In this document: positions 1 to 8,897 of the stretch, piece by piece
How the letters are laid out: every line of letters starts with the position of its first letter
Position numbering within the stretch: the first letter of the stretch is position 1
Source of the DNA: Anaerorhabdus furcosa
Lineage (GTDB): Bacteria; Bacillota_I; Bacilli_A; Erysipelotrichales; Erysipelotrichaceae
DNA length: 64,000 nt
NCBI RefSeq assembly: GCF_900167375.1
Contig: NZ_FUWY01000001.1
Location: forward strand, 496,001 to 560,000
Direction of reading: 5' to 3'
Translations under genes and position numbers: made by a program
Notes under the pieces: generated by a model
Told to the model about the DNA's origin: nothing
Database searches by the model: none
The model's input: only the letters and a program-made list of their open reading frames with translations

Positions 1-12
1 CTACACAAAACC

Positions 13-37
13 AAATTAAAACTCCACTTAAGGAGTT
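13..37 (-). terminator. Rho-independent terminator of the acetyltransferase gene
   Basis: On the minus strand a 6-bp stem (AACTCC/GGAGTT) directly follows the stop codon and is followed by TTTTAATTTGG. The stem is short but placed exactly at the gene end. Confidence 0.6.
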
Positions 38-952
38 CTAATAAAATTCATTCATAAATAAAGGTTTACCACTTGATGCAAATACTTCCTCAATCGTTGT
101 TGCATTGATTTGAAATAAGCGATTAAATAAATCATAATCATTAATCTTTGCCATTGTAAATCCATAGTCTTTTACTTCAACTCCTGGATAGATAATTCTT
201 AAATCTTCTACCTCACTTGTATGCACCTTTACAACAGATCTTATTTGTAATCCCAAATTAATTAACTTTGTCAACGCAAGACTATTCAAGTAAATGCATT
301 CTTCCATAATCACTTCTTTGTTTGTGAACAAGCAAGTTGCATACGCTTGAAGATGACCTTTTTCATTATAATACGCTAAGATTTTTCCACCTTGACTCGC
401 ATTTTCTTTTTTCATTTGATTAAAGTTTTCAACATCACGAATGTAGTATCCATTAAATCTTTTCACAAATGTTGCATAAAGTTGTAACATATCTTCACTA
501 CTTACATTATAGCTACATCCTTCATTACTTAGTTTTTGAACATGGTTTCGTGTAAATGTTGTTTCTTTATGATTGTATATCATTTTGTAACCATAAGGTT
601 CATACAATGCCGGGTTATATGCTTGGATTAAACTAATTAATTCTTGATGTTCACTTTCATCTAATGCGACTTGCATTAGTTTTTTCATATTTCCTTGTTT
701 TTGAAATTGTGGTAATGTTGCTACACCAACAATCATCGAAGTGCGAATGACTCGATTATTGAACATCATTTCATGAGGGATTCTTTGAAGGGATGATTGG
801 ACAATACCGTTTTCCAAAAGAATGATTGTATTCTCAGGTTTATAAATCTCTTCGAAATAGTAATCAATATAACTTTCCTCTTCTTGTGGAAAACATTGAA
901 GCCACATTTTTTTAATTGTATTTGTTTGTCCTACTTCTACTCTTTTAATCAC
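38..952 (-). CDS. GNAT family N-acetyltransferase, Eis-like
   Basis: The protein (about 304 residues) looks like a two-domain Eis-type acetyltransferase. It has an N-terminal GNAT core with the acetyl-CoA loop region around VGVATLPQFQKQGNMKKLM (roughly residues 75-95) and the typical NPALYEPYGYK segment that follows in Eis-like proteins. The C-terminal half would be the second GNAT-like or sterol-carrier-like lobe. The substrate cannot be read from sequence. An ATG-like start at 988 exists, but the GTG at 952 has a GAGAGG 9 bases upstream and overlaps the preceding stop by 8 bases, so I prefer it. The gene is last in a three-gene minus-strand run with 945-1868 and 1855-2160, all overlapping, so translation is probably coupled. 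Confidence 0.75.
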   Translation of the reverse strand: MIKRVEVGQTNTIKKMWLQCFPQEEESYIDYYFEEIYKPENTIILLENGIVQSSLQRIPHEMMFNNRVIRTSMIVGVATLPQFQKQGNMKKLMQVALDESEHQELISLIQAYNPALYEPYGYKMIYNHKETTFTRNHVQKLSNEGCSYNVSSEDMLQLYATFVKRFNGYYIRDVENFNQMKKENASQGGKILAYYNEKGHLQAYATCLFTNKEVIMEECIYLNSLALTKLINLGLQIRSVVKVHTSEVEDLRIIYPGVEVKDYGFTMAKINDYDLFNRLFQINATTIEEVFASSGKPLFMNEFY

Positions 953-1868
953 GATTTTCACCCTCTCTGCATAATCGATATTTCTCAATCATAAATTCTG
1001 GATAATATGCCATCTTTGCTTGTCTTAGGTTATCATACCCCATATCATCTTCTCGATTTACATATTCAAACTCACTAAACTCATGACTCAGAAATTCTTT
1101 AATTAATGCTTGATACAACCCACGAATAGTTGGGTCTGCCTTTTCTATATTTTCTTGACACATTCTTTTTGACAAGATCGATCCAATTGCGAATGCCTTG
1201 ATTTCTCCATCAATGCGTATACAACCACCACGATATTCAATCTCACCAAACAAATCCAATATTCTCATTGTACCTTTTCGATCTGATTGTAGGAATGCAT
1301 CTTCATCTTCTGCTTTCCATTTTTCTAAAAATGCTTTGCATTCAACAACATTTTCCTTGTTCATTGCTTCATATACAAATCGGTTTTCATAATCCTTGTA
1401 GAATGCATTTAAATGATTTCTCTTCTTTTGTAACTTCTTTCCTGAAAAACTCATCAACTTTTCTACTCTATAAACATAGTCATAACTTTCTCTTGCAGGA
1501 CAAGCACAATATTCAGGATAAATCATCAACACTTTATCCATCGCTTCCTTCGTAAAACAACTCAAGACAAATTTCACACCATAATGATCAAAAATCGATT
1601 TTGCCTTAACAATTGCTTCATTAAAGTATTCATCTTTGCAAAGAGGCATATAAAGAAATAATTCACCTTCGTGAATACCTAGCAACAATAGATAATGTTC
1701 ATGTTCAACACAAAATAAGGGATACCACTCCAACCATAAAATCATATTAACTAAATTATGATTGCTCTCCTCGTAATGATTAATACTTAAATATTCTTTG
1801 ATTTTCTCCCACTGCTCTTTTGAGACAGGAAGAAAATCATGATACATTTCTATTTCAATTTCTGTCAT
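945..1868 (-). CDS. DUF2156-type acyl/aminoacyl transferase-like protein
   Basis: A soluble protein of about 307 residues resembling the DUF2156 family, which has the double-GNAT fold seen in the aminoacyl-transfer domain of MprF-like phosphatidylglycerol lysyltransferases. Supporting segments are the basic KKLQKKRNHLNAF stretch, GGCIRIDGEIKAFAIGS, and the C-terminal FEYVNREDDMGYDNLRQAKMA, which is close to the family's NREQDLG..GLR.aK signature. There is no membrane domain, so the acceptor is likely soluble and unknown. The ATG at 1868 overlaps the upstream stop by 14 bases; an upstream ATG at 1907 is possible but lies deep inside the previous gene. Confidence 0.75.
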   Translation of the reverse strand: MTEIEIEMYHDFLPVSKEQWEKIKEYLSINHYEESNHNLVNMILWLEWYPLFCVEHEHYLLLLGIHEGELFLYMPLCKDEYFNEAIVKAKSIFDHYGVKFVLSCFTKEAMDKVLMIYPEYCACPARESYDYVYRVEKLMSFSGKKLQKKRNHLNAFYKDYENRFVYEAMNKENVVECKAFLEKWKAEDEDAFLQSDRKGTMRILDLFGEIEYRGGCIRIDGEIKAFAIGSILSKRMCQENIEKADPTIRGLYQALIKEFLSHEFSEFEYVNREDDMGYDNLRQAKMAYYPEFMIEKYRLCREGENRD

Positions 1869-2160
1869 CGTTCTGACTTCTTTCCGTATATTCTGCATCA
1901 ATAACATTTCCAGTATTCACTGGTTTTTCAATGTTTGAATCATCTTCTTGTTGATATGGGTTTTGGAATGTTGGTTGTTCATTCGATTGTGATTCATAAT
2001 AGCCTGTTTGATCACTATTTTTAAATGCTTGTTTAGCTTTATAATTGAGGTATGCAAAAATACCCACAATGAATAATCCAAACACTAAGATAAGTGGCCA
2101 GAATATTTGAAATAGTACAATGAATGTAAATACTGTTAGTAAGAAATATATTAGTCTCAT
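1855..2160 (-). CDS. Small membrane protein, unknown function
   Basis: A 101-residue protein I do not recognise. Residues 1-42 form a strongly hydrophobic hairpin (two likely membrane segments), followed by a lysine-containing turn (NYKAKQAFKN) and a polar, Gln/Asn/Glu-rich tail of about 55 residues that is probably cytoplasmic and disordered. It sits 34 bases downstream of whiA in the same direction and overlaps the next gene, so it may belong to the rapZ-yvcK-whiA transcript. It is real by reading-frame overlap and a GGAGGAAAAATA ribosome site. Confidence 0.6.
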   Translation of the reverse strand: MRLIYFLLTVFTFIVLFQIFWPLILVFGLFIVGIFAYLNYKAKQAFKNSDQTGYYESQSNEQPTFQNPYQQEDDSNIEKPVNTGNVIDAEYTERSQNDDRN

Positions 2161-2194
2161 ATTATTTTTCCTCCATTACATTATAATGTACAAA

Positions 2195-3148
2195 TTAGGA
2201 ATGTACACTAGTTTGCATCTTAATTTTGTCAGCTAATTCTTGGATTTTTGTAAATCTGTGCTTCATTCCAGATTTACTCATCACAACTCCTTTTTGTCTT
2301 TCATATTCTTTACTCAGTTCATTTAAACTAAGTTCAGGATTTTCTTTTCTTAGCACAACAATTTCAAGTAATCGCTCATCGAGTTGGTCCAATTTACCAG
2401 CATCCTCAATAATTTGAATATCATCCAATTGTTTTTTTGCAGCATTTTGACTTTTCATTTCATTTGCTACTTCACAATTATCTAAGCGCGTTAAACTGTT
2501 TTTAAAATCACGATGAATACGAATATCCTCAAATTTCATGAGTGATTCAAATGCACCAATAAGTCGTAAAAAGTCTGCAATCTTATCTGCAGCCTTGATA
2601 TAAACTACAATTTGATTTCTTCTTAAAATTGATTTAGCGGGTAATTCAAAGCGATTCATTACTTTAATAATGAATTCTGCATGTTCTTCACTAATTGTAC
2701 CTATTTCCAAATGATAACTTGTTCTTTGTGGTGCATTGACGCTACCCATCGCCATAAAAGCACCTGCAAGATAGGCTCTTGCACAGCACTCTTTTGTAAC
2801 AATACTTTGTAGTGGCCTTGATAGTAATCCTCTTGTTGAATACAATCCCAAATCTTCTAAGATTTCTTTTGCTTTGTTTAATACACGAATGTAATAGATA
2901 TTATTCTTCTTTAAATTCATCTTTTTCATTACCGATAAATCTGTCTCAACACCATAACATTCTTTTAACATTTTCCATGTTCTCTTCGCTGTTGTAGCAT
3001 TTTCAGTTTTAATGAGTAAAGTTAACCCTTTGTTTGATATTGATAAAGTTGAACACAATTGAATTAGCGCTGATAGCTCCGCCTTCTTGCAACAATCTTT
3101 CAATTCATTAAATGCTATTTCTTGTTTTACTTCTGTTGTGAATGACAT
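2195..3148 (-). CDS. whiA: DNA-binding protein WhiA
   Basis: WhiA (317 residues, normal length) has an N-terminal LAGLIDADG-homing-endonuclease-like fold, starting from the characteristic MSFTTEVKQEIA, and a C-terminal helix-turn-helix ending in SKSGMKHRFTKIQELADKI. In Gram-positive bacteria it affects cell division and chromosome segregation; in actinomycetes it is a sporulation regulator. The start at 3148 is preceded by GGAAAA and lies 22 bases inside the yvcK reading frame, so translation is likely coupled. The order rapZ, yvcK, whiA is the conserved Firmicute arrangement and supports the identification. Confidence 0.95.
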   Translation of the reverse strand: MSFTTEVKQEIAFNELKDCCKKAELSALIQLCSTLSISNKGLTLLIKTENATTAKRTWKMLKECYGVETDLSVMKKMNLKKNNIYYIRVLNKAKEILEDLGLYSTRGLLSRPLQSIVTKECCARAYLAGAFMAMGSVNAPQRTSYHLEIGTISEEHAEFIIKVMNRFELPAKSILRRNQIVVYIKAADKIADFLRLIGAFESLMKFEDIRIHRDFKNSLTRLDNCEVANEMKSQNAAKKQLDDIQIIEDAGKLDQLDERLLEIVVLRKENPELSLNELSKEYERQKGVVMSKSGMKHRFTKIQELADKIKMQTSVHS

Positions 3149-4116
3149 GTATTTTCCACATCCTTTAATAAGCTTTCAACCACTGATTTTATTTTCATAC
3201 TATCATGGCGAACCAAATTGTTTGAAAAGTCTAGTAAACTAGCTTCTACAATTTCATAGCTATGTCGTTCTCTTACAATTTTTACTGGTGTACTATCTTC
3301 ATCTTTATATCGTTGTATGATGTAGTCAGGAATAACATCATTGTTCACAACGACTTTATCGACATATGCCCCATGATCAATCAACGCATCAACATGATCC
3401 TCAACTTCATAATTAGTTGTTTCTCCAGGTTGTGTCATCGCATTACAAATATATATTTTTTCACCTTTTGCTTTTTGTAAAGCATCTTTAATTTCTGGAA
3501 TAATAATGTTTGGAAGAATACTTGTATAGACTGAACCAATTCCATAAATAATTAAATCAGCTTCTTTAATTGCATCAATCGCTTTTTCACTTGCACGTAC
3601 TTCATCTTGATAAAAAACACGTTTAATTCGATTGTGAATTCTTGGAATATTATCTTCTCCACGTACAATTGTTCCATCTTCCATAATGGCAAATAGTGTG
3701 ATTACTTGTGAAGTAGAGGGAATAATATTTCCTCTTACATTTAAAACTTTAGATAATATTTCGATACTTTCCACAAAGCTTCCACTTGATTGTGTAAGTG
3801 CTACTAAGATTAAATTACCTAAATTGTGACCAATAATATCTTGTTGTCCTACTACATTATCATCATTTGAAACAAAACGATAATCCATTAATGTACTTAA
3901 TAATGTTTCACTTTCAGCTAATGCTATTAATACCCCACGAATGTCTCCCATTGCAGGCATATTGAAAAATTGTCGAAGTCTTCCTGTTGACCCTCCATCA
4001 TCAGCCACTGTTACAATAGCTGTGATATCAATATCTTCAATGTGTTTTATCCCCCTAAGTATTGTCGATTGTCCATGTCCCCCACCAATCACAACTACTT
4101 TTTTATTTTTCATCAT
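3127..4116 (-). CDS. yvcK: Gluconeogenesis factor YvcK (CofD-like, UDP-sugar binding)
   Basis: A 329-residue CofD/YvcK family protein. The N-terminal VVVIGGGHGQSTILRG nucleotide-binding loop and the TVADDGGSTGRLR motif (about residues 36-50) are family signatures, as is the later GIGSVYTSILPN segment. In Bacillus and Listeria the protein binds UDP-sugars and is needed for growth on gluconeogenic carbon and for cell-wall homeostasis. It overlaps rapZ by 14 bases, with AAGGG placed before the ATG pair, and overlaps whiA by 22 bases. Confidence 0.95.
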   Translation of the reverse strand: MMKNKKVVVIGGGHGQSTILRGIKHIEDIDITAIVTVADDGGSTGRLRQFFNMPAMGDIRGVLIALAESETLLSTLMDYRFVSNDDNVVGQQDIIGHNLGNLILVALTQSSGSFVESIEILSKVLNVRGNIIPSTSQVITLFAIMEDGTIVRGEDNIPRIHNRIKRVFYQDEVRASEKAIDAIKEADLIIYGIGSVYTSILPNIIIPEIKDALQKAKGEKIYICNAMTQPGETTNYEVEDHVDALIDHGAYVDKVVVNNDVIPDYIIQRYKDEDSTPVKIVRERHSYEIVEASLLDFSNNLVRHDSMKIKSVVESLLKDVENTCHSQQK

Positions 4117-4969
4117 TTAAGCCCTTTTTGTCTCTATGTTCTTTGTAACAATTATATTTTTTATGATAAAGTTCATAAAGATAATTTGTAACCGCTACTG
4201 AACGATGTTGTCCCCCTGTACAACCAATCGCTACTGTAAAGTGATTCTTTCCTTCTTTTACATATTCATCAAAGGCATAGTCTAAGAAAGACACAAGTCT
4301 TTTAATGAATTCTTTGGTCTGTTGATTCTCCATGACATAGTCATAGACAACCTTATCATCACCTGAATAAGGTCTTAATTCTTGTACCCAATATGGGTTT
4401 GGTAAAAACCGTACATCCAGCATTAAATCCGCATCCATTGGTACACCATTTTTATATCCAAAAGAAACAAAGCTTATTGAGAATGTAGGTGCTTCTCTTA
4501 ATTTGAAATAATTCTCAATTTTACCTTTTAAACCTTTAAAATCTGTAAAGGTTGTATCAATTGTTACAAATGTATTATCTTTTGAATTCATAAACATTTG
4601 ACGTTCAACATTAATTGCTTCTTCTAATGTATTCACTGTGTTACTTATTAAAAGCGGGTGTGTTCTTCGTGTTGATTTGTAGCGATGCAATAACACATCA
4701 TCTGATGCATCGAGAAACAACACTCTTACATCCATATCGGCACCCTTAAAAGCTCTTAAAAACTCTGGGAAATCAATCGCAGATGTTGCGAGTGCTGTAT
4801 AATCAAAACGCGGATCTGTGCTTGATTCAATCACATCCACAAGGTTAGCAAGAATTTGTACTGGGAATTGGTCGATGCAATGATATCCCATATCTTCAAG
4901 AATATTGGTTGCACTAGTTTTACCAGCTCCTGACATTCCACTAACTAAAATTACTCTTTTTTTATTCAT
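4103..4969 (-). CDS. rapZ: RNase adapter protein RapZ / YvcJ nucleotide-binding protein
   Basis: A 288-residue RapZ/YvcJ family protein. The Walker A motif GMSGAGKT lies at about residues 10-17. The C-terminal domain holds the conserved DVRFLPNPYW, GDDKVVYDYV and IGCTGGQHRSVA segments. In E. coli RapZ delivers the sRNA GlmZ to RNase E; in Bacillus YvcJ is a GTPase linked to competence. Its role here is therefore inferred only at family level. The ATG at 4969 is chosen over the GTG at 4978 because GAGG is 8 bases upstream. It is the first gene of the conserved rapZ-yvcK-whiA operon. Confidence 0.95.
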   Translation of the reverse strand: MNKKRVILVSGMSGAGKTSATNILEDMGYHCIDQFPVQILANLVDVIESSTDPRFDYTALATSAIDFPEFLRAFKGADMDVRVLFLDASDDVLLHRYKSTRRTHPLLISNTVNTLEEAINVERQMFMNSKDNTFVTIDTTFTDFKGLKGKIENYFKLREAPTFSISFVSFGYKNGVPMDADLMLDVRFLPNPYWVQELRPYSGDDKVVYDYVMENQQTKEFIKRLVSFLDYAFDEYVKEGKNHFTVAIGCTGGQHRSVAVTNYLYELYHKKYNCYKEHRDKKGLNDEK

Positions 4970-5096
4970 GGTTTTCACCTCATTTTTATTCTACCACGTA
5001 CCCTGGTGTTTCTCAACGAATACCATAATGTTCACATAATCATTTGATACAATATCTTCTCAAACCTATGATAGACTTAACAAGGAGGATATGTTT

Positions 5097-5807
5097 ATGT
5101 TTTTCTATATTGATTGGTATTATATTTTATTAGTTACCCCCGCAGTTATTTTCTCAATTTGGGCAAGTTCTAGGGTAAATAGCACTTACAAGCGTTACTC
5201 ATCTCAATATTCAAGACGTGGTATTACAGCGGAAGCTGCTTGTCGAAAAGTATTAGATGAAAATGGTTGTGGTAGTGTACAAATTGTACGTGTACAAGGT
5301 CACTTAACTGATCATTATGATCCACGCCAAAATATTATTCGCTTATCCGACGCTGTGTACGGTAGCACTTCTACTGCAGCGATAGGGGTTGCTTGTCATG
5401 AAGCTGGGCATGCAATACAATACGCACAAAATTATGGTCCCATTAAATTTCGTGCTGCCATTGTAAATATAACAAACATTGGTTCTCAATTATCAATCCC
5501 ATTAATTCTATTAGGAATTCTCTTCTCTGCAAGTGGACAAATTTGGGTTAATATTGCTTACATTGGGGTTGCATTGTTTGGACTTTGTGTAGTTTTCCAA
5601 CTCGTTACTCTTCCTACAGAGTACAATGCAAGCCATCGTGCCATAGCCGCTCTTGAAAGCAGTGCTATTTTGGATGCCGATGAAATTGAAGGTTCTAGAA
5701 AAGTATTGAATGCTGCTGCATTAACCTATGTTGCTGCACTATCTGTAACAGTTATGCAATTCTTAAGACTACTTTTATTAGTAGGAAGAAGAGGCAATCG
5801 AGATTAA
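5097..5807 (+). CDS. YugP-type membrane zinc metallopeptidase
   Basis: A 236-residue membrane protein of the neutral zinc metallopeptidase (YugP) family. The catalytic HEAGH motif is at residues 101-105, and the N-terminal membrane segment (residues 3-24) and two to three C-terminal membrane helices match the family layout. It would act at the inner face or within the membrane; its substrates are not known. AAGGAGG ends 2 bases before the ATG at 5091 but 8 bases before the ATG at 5097, so the latter is the start. It is a single gene, closed by a shared terminator. Confidence 0.85.
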   Translation: MFFYIDWYYILLVTPAVIFSIWASSRVNSTYKRYSSQYSRRGITAEAACRKVLDENGCGSVQIVRVQGHLTDHYDPRQNIIRLSDAVYGSTSTAAIGVACHEAGHAIQYAQNYGPIKFRAAIVNITNIGSQLSIPLILLGILFSASGQIWVNIAYIGVALFGLCVVFQLVTLPTEYNASHRAIAALESSAILDADEIEGSRKVLNAAALTYVAALSVTVMQFLRLLLLVGRRGNRD

Positions 5808-5810
5808 AAA

Positions 5811-5838
5811 AATGTGTCAAGCACTTGCTTGGCACATT
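5811..5838. terminator. Bidirectional terminator between convergent genes
   Basis: A 12-bp stem with one G-T pair (AATGTGTCAAGC / GCTTGGCACATT) and a 4-base loop, flanked by A-run on the left and T-run on the right, sits between the stops of 5097-5807 (+) and 5841-7163 (-). Confidence 0.85.
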
Positions 5839-5840
5839 TA

Positions 5841-7163
5841 TTATTTTTCATGTTCAATTTCAACACTGTGATGATAAGTTTGTTTCGATATGACAATCGA
5901 ATTTTTTAAACGATATTGTTCATTGAGGTAATCATAATATGATCCAGGTGACATAATACCATTTGGATTTGCAGCAGCAATTCCAGTAGCACGAATTACA
6001 TAGTCTGATAGTTTTACACAATTTGTGGTTAGAACGAAATATGTTTTGAAACTTGTGTCCTTAAATTTATACATTGATGCATGAGTTGCTTTATATAATT
6101 CACTTGCATAGTCATTTGGAACTGTTTCACTTTGATATTTACCTTCTTCATATTTTTGATACAAACTTTCCCATGGATACACATGTGTAAATAACTCACT
6201 CAAGCGATCTCTAATTGCTTGTTTTTGTTTGTCCGTTAAACTTAAACCAAATGCAAAAATTGAATCTCCTGTAGCCTTAGCACAGAACTTGATATATTCA
6301 TCACGATTGTTGGCTGTAAATAAGACACCATCTCCAATAGAACCAAAGAGTTTTGTTGATTGAAAATCATAATTTCCATAACAATATACTTTACCCTCAA
6401 AATATAAATCTGCATGGCCTATTGTTCCAAATCCTTTTTCTGTAACGTGCACAAAAATTTCAATGTCAGGTATTTTATCTACTTTAAAGCTATCTTCTTC
6501 AATTACTCCATCATCATCAACCGCAACGAGGTTGTTGATGTAACTAATTGCTTTTTTTGGCATCAACATTGTCATGAAGACTGGCAAATTAACACGAATT
6601 CTTTTTTTGAAACGATTTGTTTGTTTAATTGGTGCTACCTCTACTATAAAATCTCCTAACAAAGAGAACCCATAAAATATACAGAAGATTCCTGTAATTA
6701 AAAATGCTCTTCTTTGATTTATTCCTGGTGCAAATAACAAAGGTAATGCAAATAAGTAAATCACAATTGCACTAAGCAAAACCATGCTTCTTCCAGGAGT
6801 TTTATTCGATCTTTGGATTACATAGTCAATCGTTTTTACAATCGCAATAATTAAAATATAAATTCCTAAAAACAAAGCGTAGAGCGTTGAGAATTGATTA
6901 ATAAAGGCAAGGATTGTAATCCCAAAGACAATCGGCATCACACCACGGATAACTTTTGAAAAACTAAAGTTATTTAAACATCCCAAAAGCCCTGTAATCC
7001 CCATAACCATTGAATATCCAAAGATAATAAGTCGTACAATTTTAGGTATTTCTGTTTTCCAAATCAAAAATGAAATACCCGATATAATATAGAGCAAAGC
7101 TGTAAACCCCAAAGAGCCTACTCCAATATATTGACGCACCAATTTTCCTTCTATTTTTTCCAT
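5841..7163 (-). CDS. Membrane protein with possible permuted papain-like C-terminal domain
   Basis: A 440-residue protein in two parts. Residues 1-190 contain about six membrane helices arranged like DUF308/HdeD-type proteins. The C-terminal part (about 215-440) is soluble. It contains a His in GTIGHADLYFEGKVYCYGN and, roughly 140 residues later, a Cys in LTTNCVKLSDYVIRA. His before Cys in this spacing, with GHADLYF like the GHvgiy strand, resembles circularly permuted NlpC/P60 (YiiX-like) amidases. That assignment is inference from motif shape. The ATG at 7163 is preferred (GAGGAG upstream, 10 bases away) over the longer frame starting at 7226. Confidence 0.55.
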   Translation of the reverse strand: MEKIEGKLVRQYIGVGSLGFTALLYIISGISFLIWKTEIPKIVRLIIFGYSMVMGITGLLGCLNNFSFSKVIRGVMPIVFGITILAFINQFSTLYALFLGIYILIIAIVKTIDYVIQRSNKTPGRSMVLLSAIVIYLFALPLLFAPGINQRRAFLITGIFCIFYGFSLLGDFIVEVAPIKQTNRFKKRIRVNLPVFMTMLMPKKAISYINNLVAVDDDGVIEEDSFKVDKIPDIEIFVHVTEKGFGTIGHADLYFEGKVYCYGNYDFQSTKLFGSIGDGVLFTANNRDEYIKFCAKATGDSIFAFGLSLTDKQKQAIRDRLSELFTHVYPWESLYQKYEEGKYQSETVPNDYASELYKATHASMYKFKDTSFKTYFVLTTNCVKLSDYVIRATGIAAANPNGIMSPGSYYDYLNEQYRLKNSIVISKQTYHHSVEIEHEK

Positions 7164-7301
7164 AATTTTAATACTCCTCTTTATTTTTAGTATAACTCGA
7201 AATCCGAAAAAATTGTGATAGGACACTCTTCATATTTTATTTCTGTTAATACTATAATAAATTTGATACGTTGTCATTATAAAAAAGGAGCTTAACATCA
7301 T

Positions 7302-7787
7302 CTATAATTGAGTTGAGTCAATCAATTTACATCCCTTGCTCTCATAATAACGAAGCATTTCACTTATTTTCTTTTTATCATAGCTAGTTATACAATCTGC
7401 TACTACATGTACGATATAATTTGCTTTTGCTAAATTATATGTACTTGATTTAATACAAGCCACTGCATCTGCTCCTGCTATATAAAACTCGCCTATTTCA
7501 TTTTTATTTATGAAGTCGACAAATCCCTCACTGGTTAATACATTGCCTTTTGTCTTTGTAAAAATATTGTTGGACACTACATTTAAATCAGGAACTAATT
7601 CTGATCCCTTTGTATCTGGTTTAAATGTTCTCGTTCCTTCTGATAGATTGAAATGTTTTATGTAAATCACATAAATATCATTTTGGACCGCCCAATTAAT
7701 AGAATTATTTATCTTCTCAATAATGTCCTTATAATTCTTTGTCATATCATTTTGAATGTCAATTACAACTAAAGCTTTCTTTTGCAT
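7302..7787 (-). CDS. Isochorismatase-family cysteine hydrolase
   Basis: A 161-residue isochorismatase-like hydrolase, typical of the nicotinamidase/YcaC group. The expected triad is visible: Asp10 in VVIDIQND, a Lys in NIFTKTKGN (Lys78 or Lys80), and Cys111 in GADAVACIKSS. The cis-peptide-type GADAV before the cysteine also fits. The substrate cannot be assigned; nicotinamide, N-carbamoyl compounds or small amides are all possible. AAAAGGAGATTTAAA before the ATG at 7787 fixes the start. It is divergent from a WYL repressor, with a perfect inverted repeat in the shared intergenic region, and is therefore probably the repressor's target. Confidence 0.8.
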   Translation of the reverse strand: MQKKALVVIDIQNDMTKNYKDIIEKINNSINWAVQNDIYVIYIKHFNLSEGTRTFKPDTKGSELVPDLNVVSNNIFTKTKGNVLTSEGFVDFINKNEIGEFYIAGADAVACIKSSTYNLAKANYIVHVVADCITSYDKKKISEMLRYYESKGCKLIDSTQL

Positions 7788-7825
7788 TTTAAATCTCCTT
7801 TTCATATTTTGAGTATATCAGACGA

Positions 7826-7849
7826 TTGTTGACATCATTATGTCAACAA
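7826..7849. promoter_or_regulatory. Perfect inverted repeat, probable WYL-repressor operator
   Basis: Two 10-base arms, TTGTTGACAT and ATGTCAACAA, are separated by CATT. The site lies in the 97-base divergent region between the cysteine hydrolase (start 7787) and the WYL regulator (start 7885). The TGACA/TGTCA half-sites recur at 36640-36654 and 37573-37587 around the second WYL regulator. Confidence 0.7.
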
Positions 7850-7884
7850 TATATAATTAGTTAAATTTGGAAGGTGGTCATCTA

Positions 7885-8817
7885 ATGAAAATCGATCGAC
7901 TCATGAGTATTGTCTTCGTTCTCCTTGATAAAAAACGTATTAGTGCAAAAGAGTTGGCGGATATGTTTGAAGTTTCACTCCGTACAATATACCGTGATAT
8001 CGATGCCATTGATTTAGCTGGTGTTCCTATTTATTCAACTCCGGGTGTTGGTGGTGGCTTTGAAATTATGCCAAATTACAAAATAGATAAAAACGTTTTT
8101 TCACCCTCTGACCTTACTGCAATTCTTACTGGACTTTCTAGTCTTACCAACATGATAAAAGGCGATGAGTTAATGAACGCCCTTGCTAAAATTAAAAGCT
8201 TTATCCCCCCTGAAAGAGCAAAAGAAATTGAACTAAAAGTAAATCAAATTTATGTTGATTTAAACTCATGGAATGTTAATTCAAATATTCAACCCTACTT
8301 AGAAGATATCAAAACAGCTTTGCAGTCAAACAATCTAACTTCATTTGAATACATAGCTCATCATGGAAATATAACAAATCGTATTGTTGAACCCTATCAA
8401 TTAGTTTTGAAGAACAGTCATTGGTATCTCTATGGATACTGCTATCAAAGAAACGACTTTCGCATGTTCAAATTATCCCGCATGCTAAATCTACAAATTA
8501 AGAATGAATGCTTTATACGACGCGATTACCAAAAACCTCAATTAGAATTCTCTGAAGTTTTACAAACAATGCAAACAAAAATAAAAATTCGTATTCACAA
8601 ATGCATCTTAGATAGAGTTCTTGATTATTGTAGTTATGACAATTTCTCCCCAGATGGAGATGACTACTTTATTGTTGATTTTCCTTTTGTAGAAAATGAT
8701 TATCACTACGATATACTTTTAAGTTTTGCTGATAAATGCGAATGTTTGGAACCACCACATTTCCGTACAAATTTGAAGAGTAAACTATACGATACACTTT
8801 CTCTTTATAAAGATTAA
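7885..8817 (+). CDS. YafY-type HTH/WYL-domain transcriptional regulator
   Basis: A 310-residue regulator: an N-terminal winged helix-turn-helix (residues 1-60) with LADMFEVSLRTIYRDIDAID as the recognition region, the family's GVGGGF wing, and a C-terminal WYL domain (about 135-310) with the HWYLYGYCYQRNDFRMFKLSRM signature split across residues 175-200. WYL domains bind nucleotides or small ligands. The ATG at 7885 has GGAAGGTGG upstream. It probably controls the divergent hydrolase and itself through the repeat at 7826-7849. Confidence 0.9.
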   Translation: MKIDRLMSIVFVLLDKKRISAKELADMFEVSLRTIYRDIDAIDLAGVPIYSTPGVGGGFEIMPNYKIDKNVFSPSDLTAILTGLSSLTNMIKGDELMNALAKIKSFIPPERAKEIELKVNQIYVDLNSWNVNSNIQPYLEDIKTALQSNNLTSFEYIAHHGNITNRIVEPYQLVLKNSHWYLYGYCYQRNDFRMFKLSRMLNLQIKNECFIRRDYQKPQLEFSEVLQTMQTKIKIRIHKCILDRVLDYCSYDNFSPDGDDYFIVDFPFVENDYHYDILLSFADKCECLEPPHFRTNLKSKLYDTLSLYKD

Positions 8818-8850
8818 TATGAGTTTGCTCCTTTACATTTTTTTACAAAG

Positions 8851-8890
8851 AAAGACTTACAAATGAAGTACACTTCACCTGTAAGTCTTT
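8851..8890. terminator. Bidirectional terminator with extended stem
   Basis: Perfect 11-bp arms AAAGACTTACA and TGTAAGTCTTT enclose a second stem TGAAGT/ACTTCA. It separates the convergent WYL regulator and HAD phosphatase genes. Confidence 0.9.
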
Positions 8891-8897
8891 TTACATA

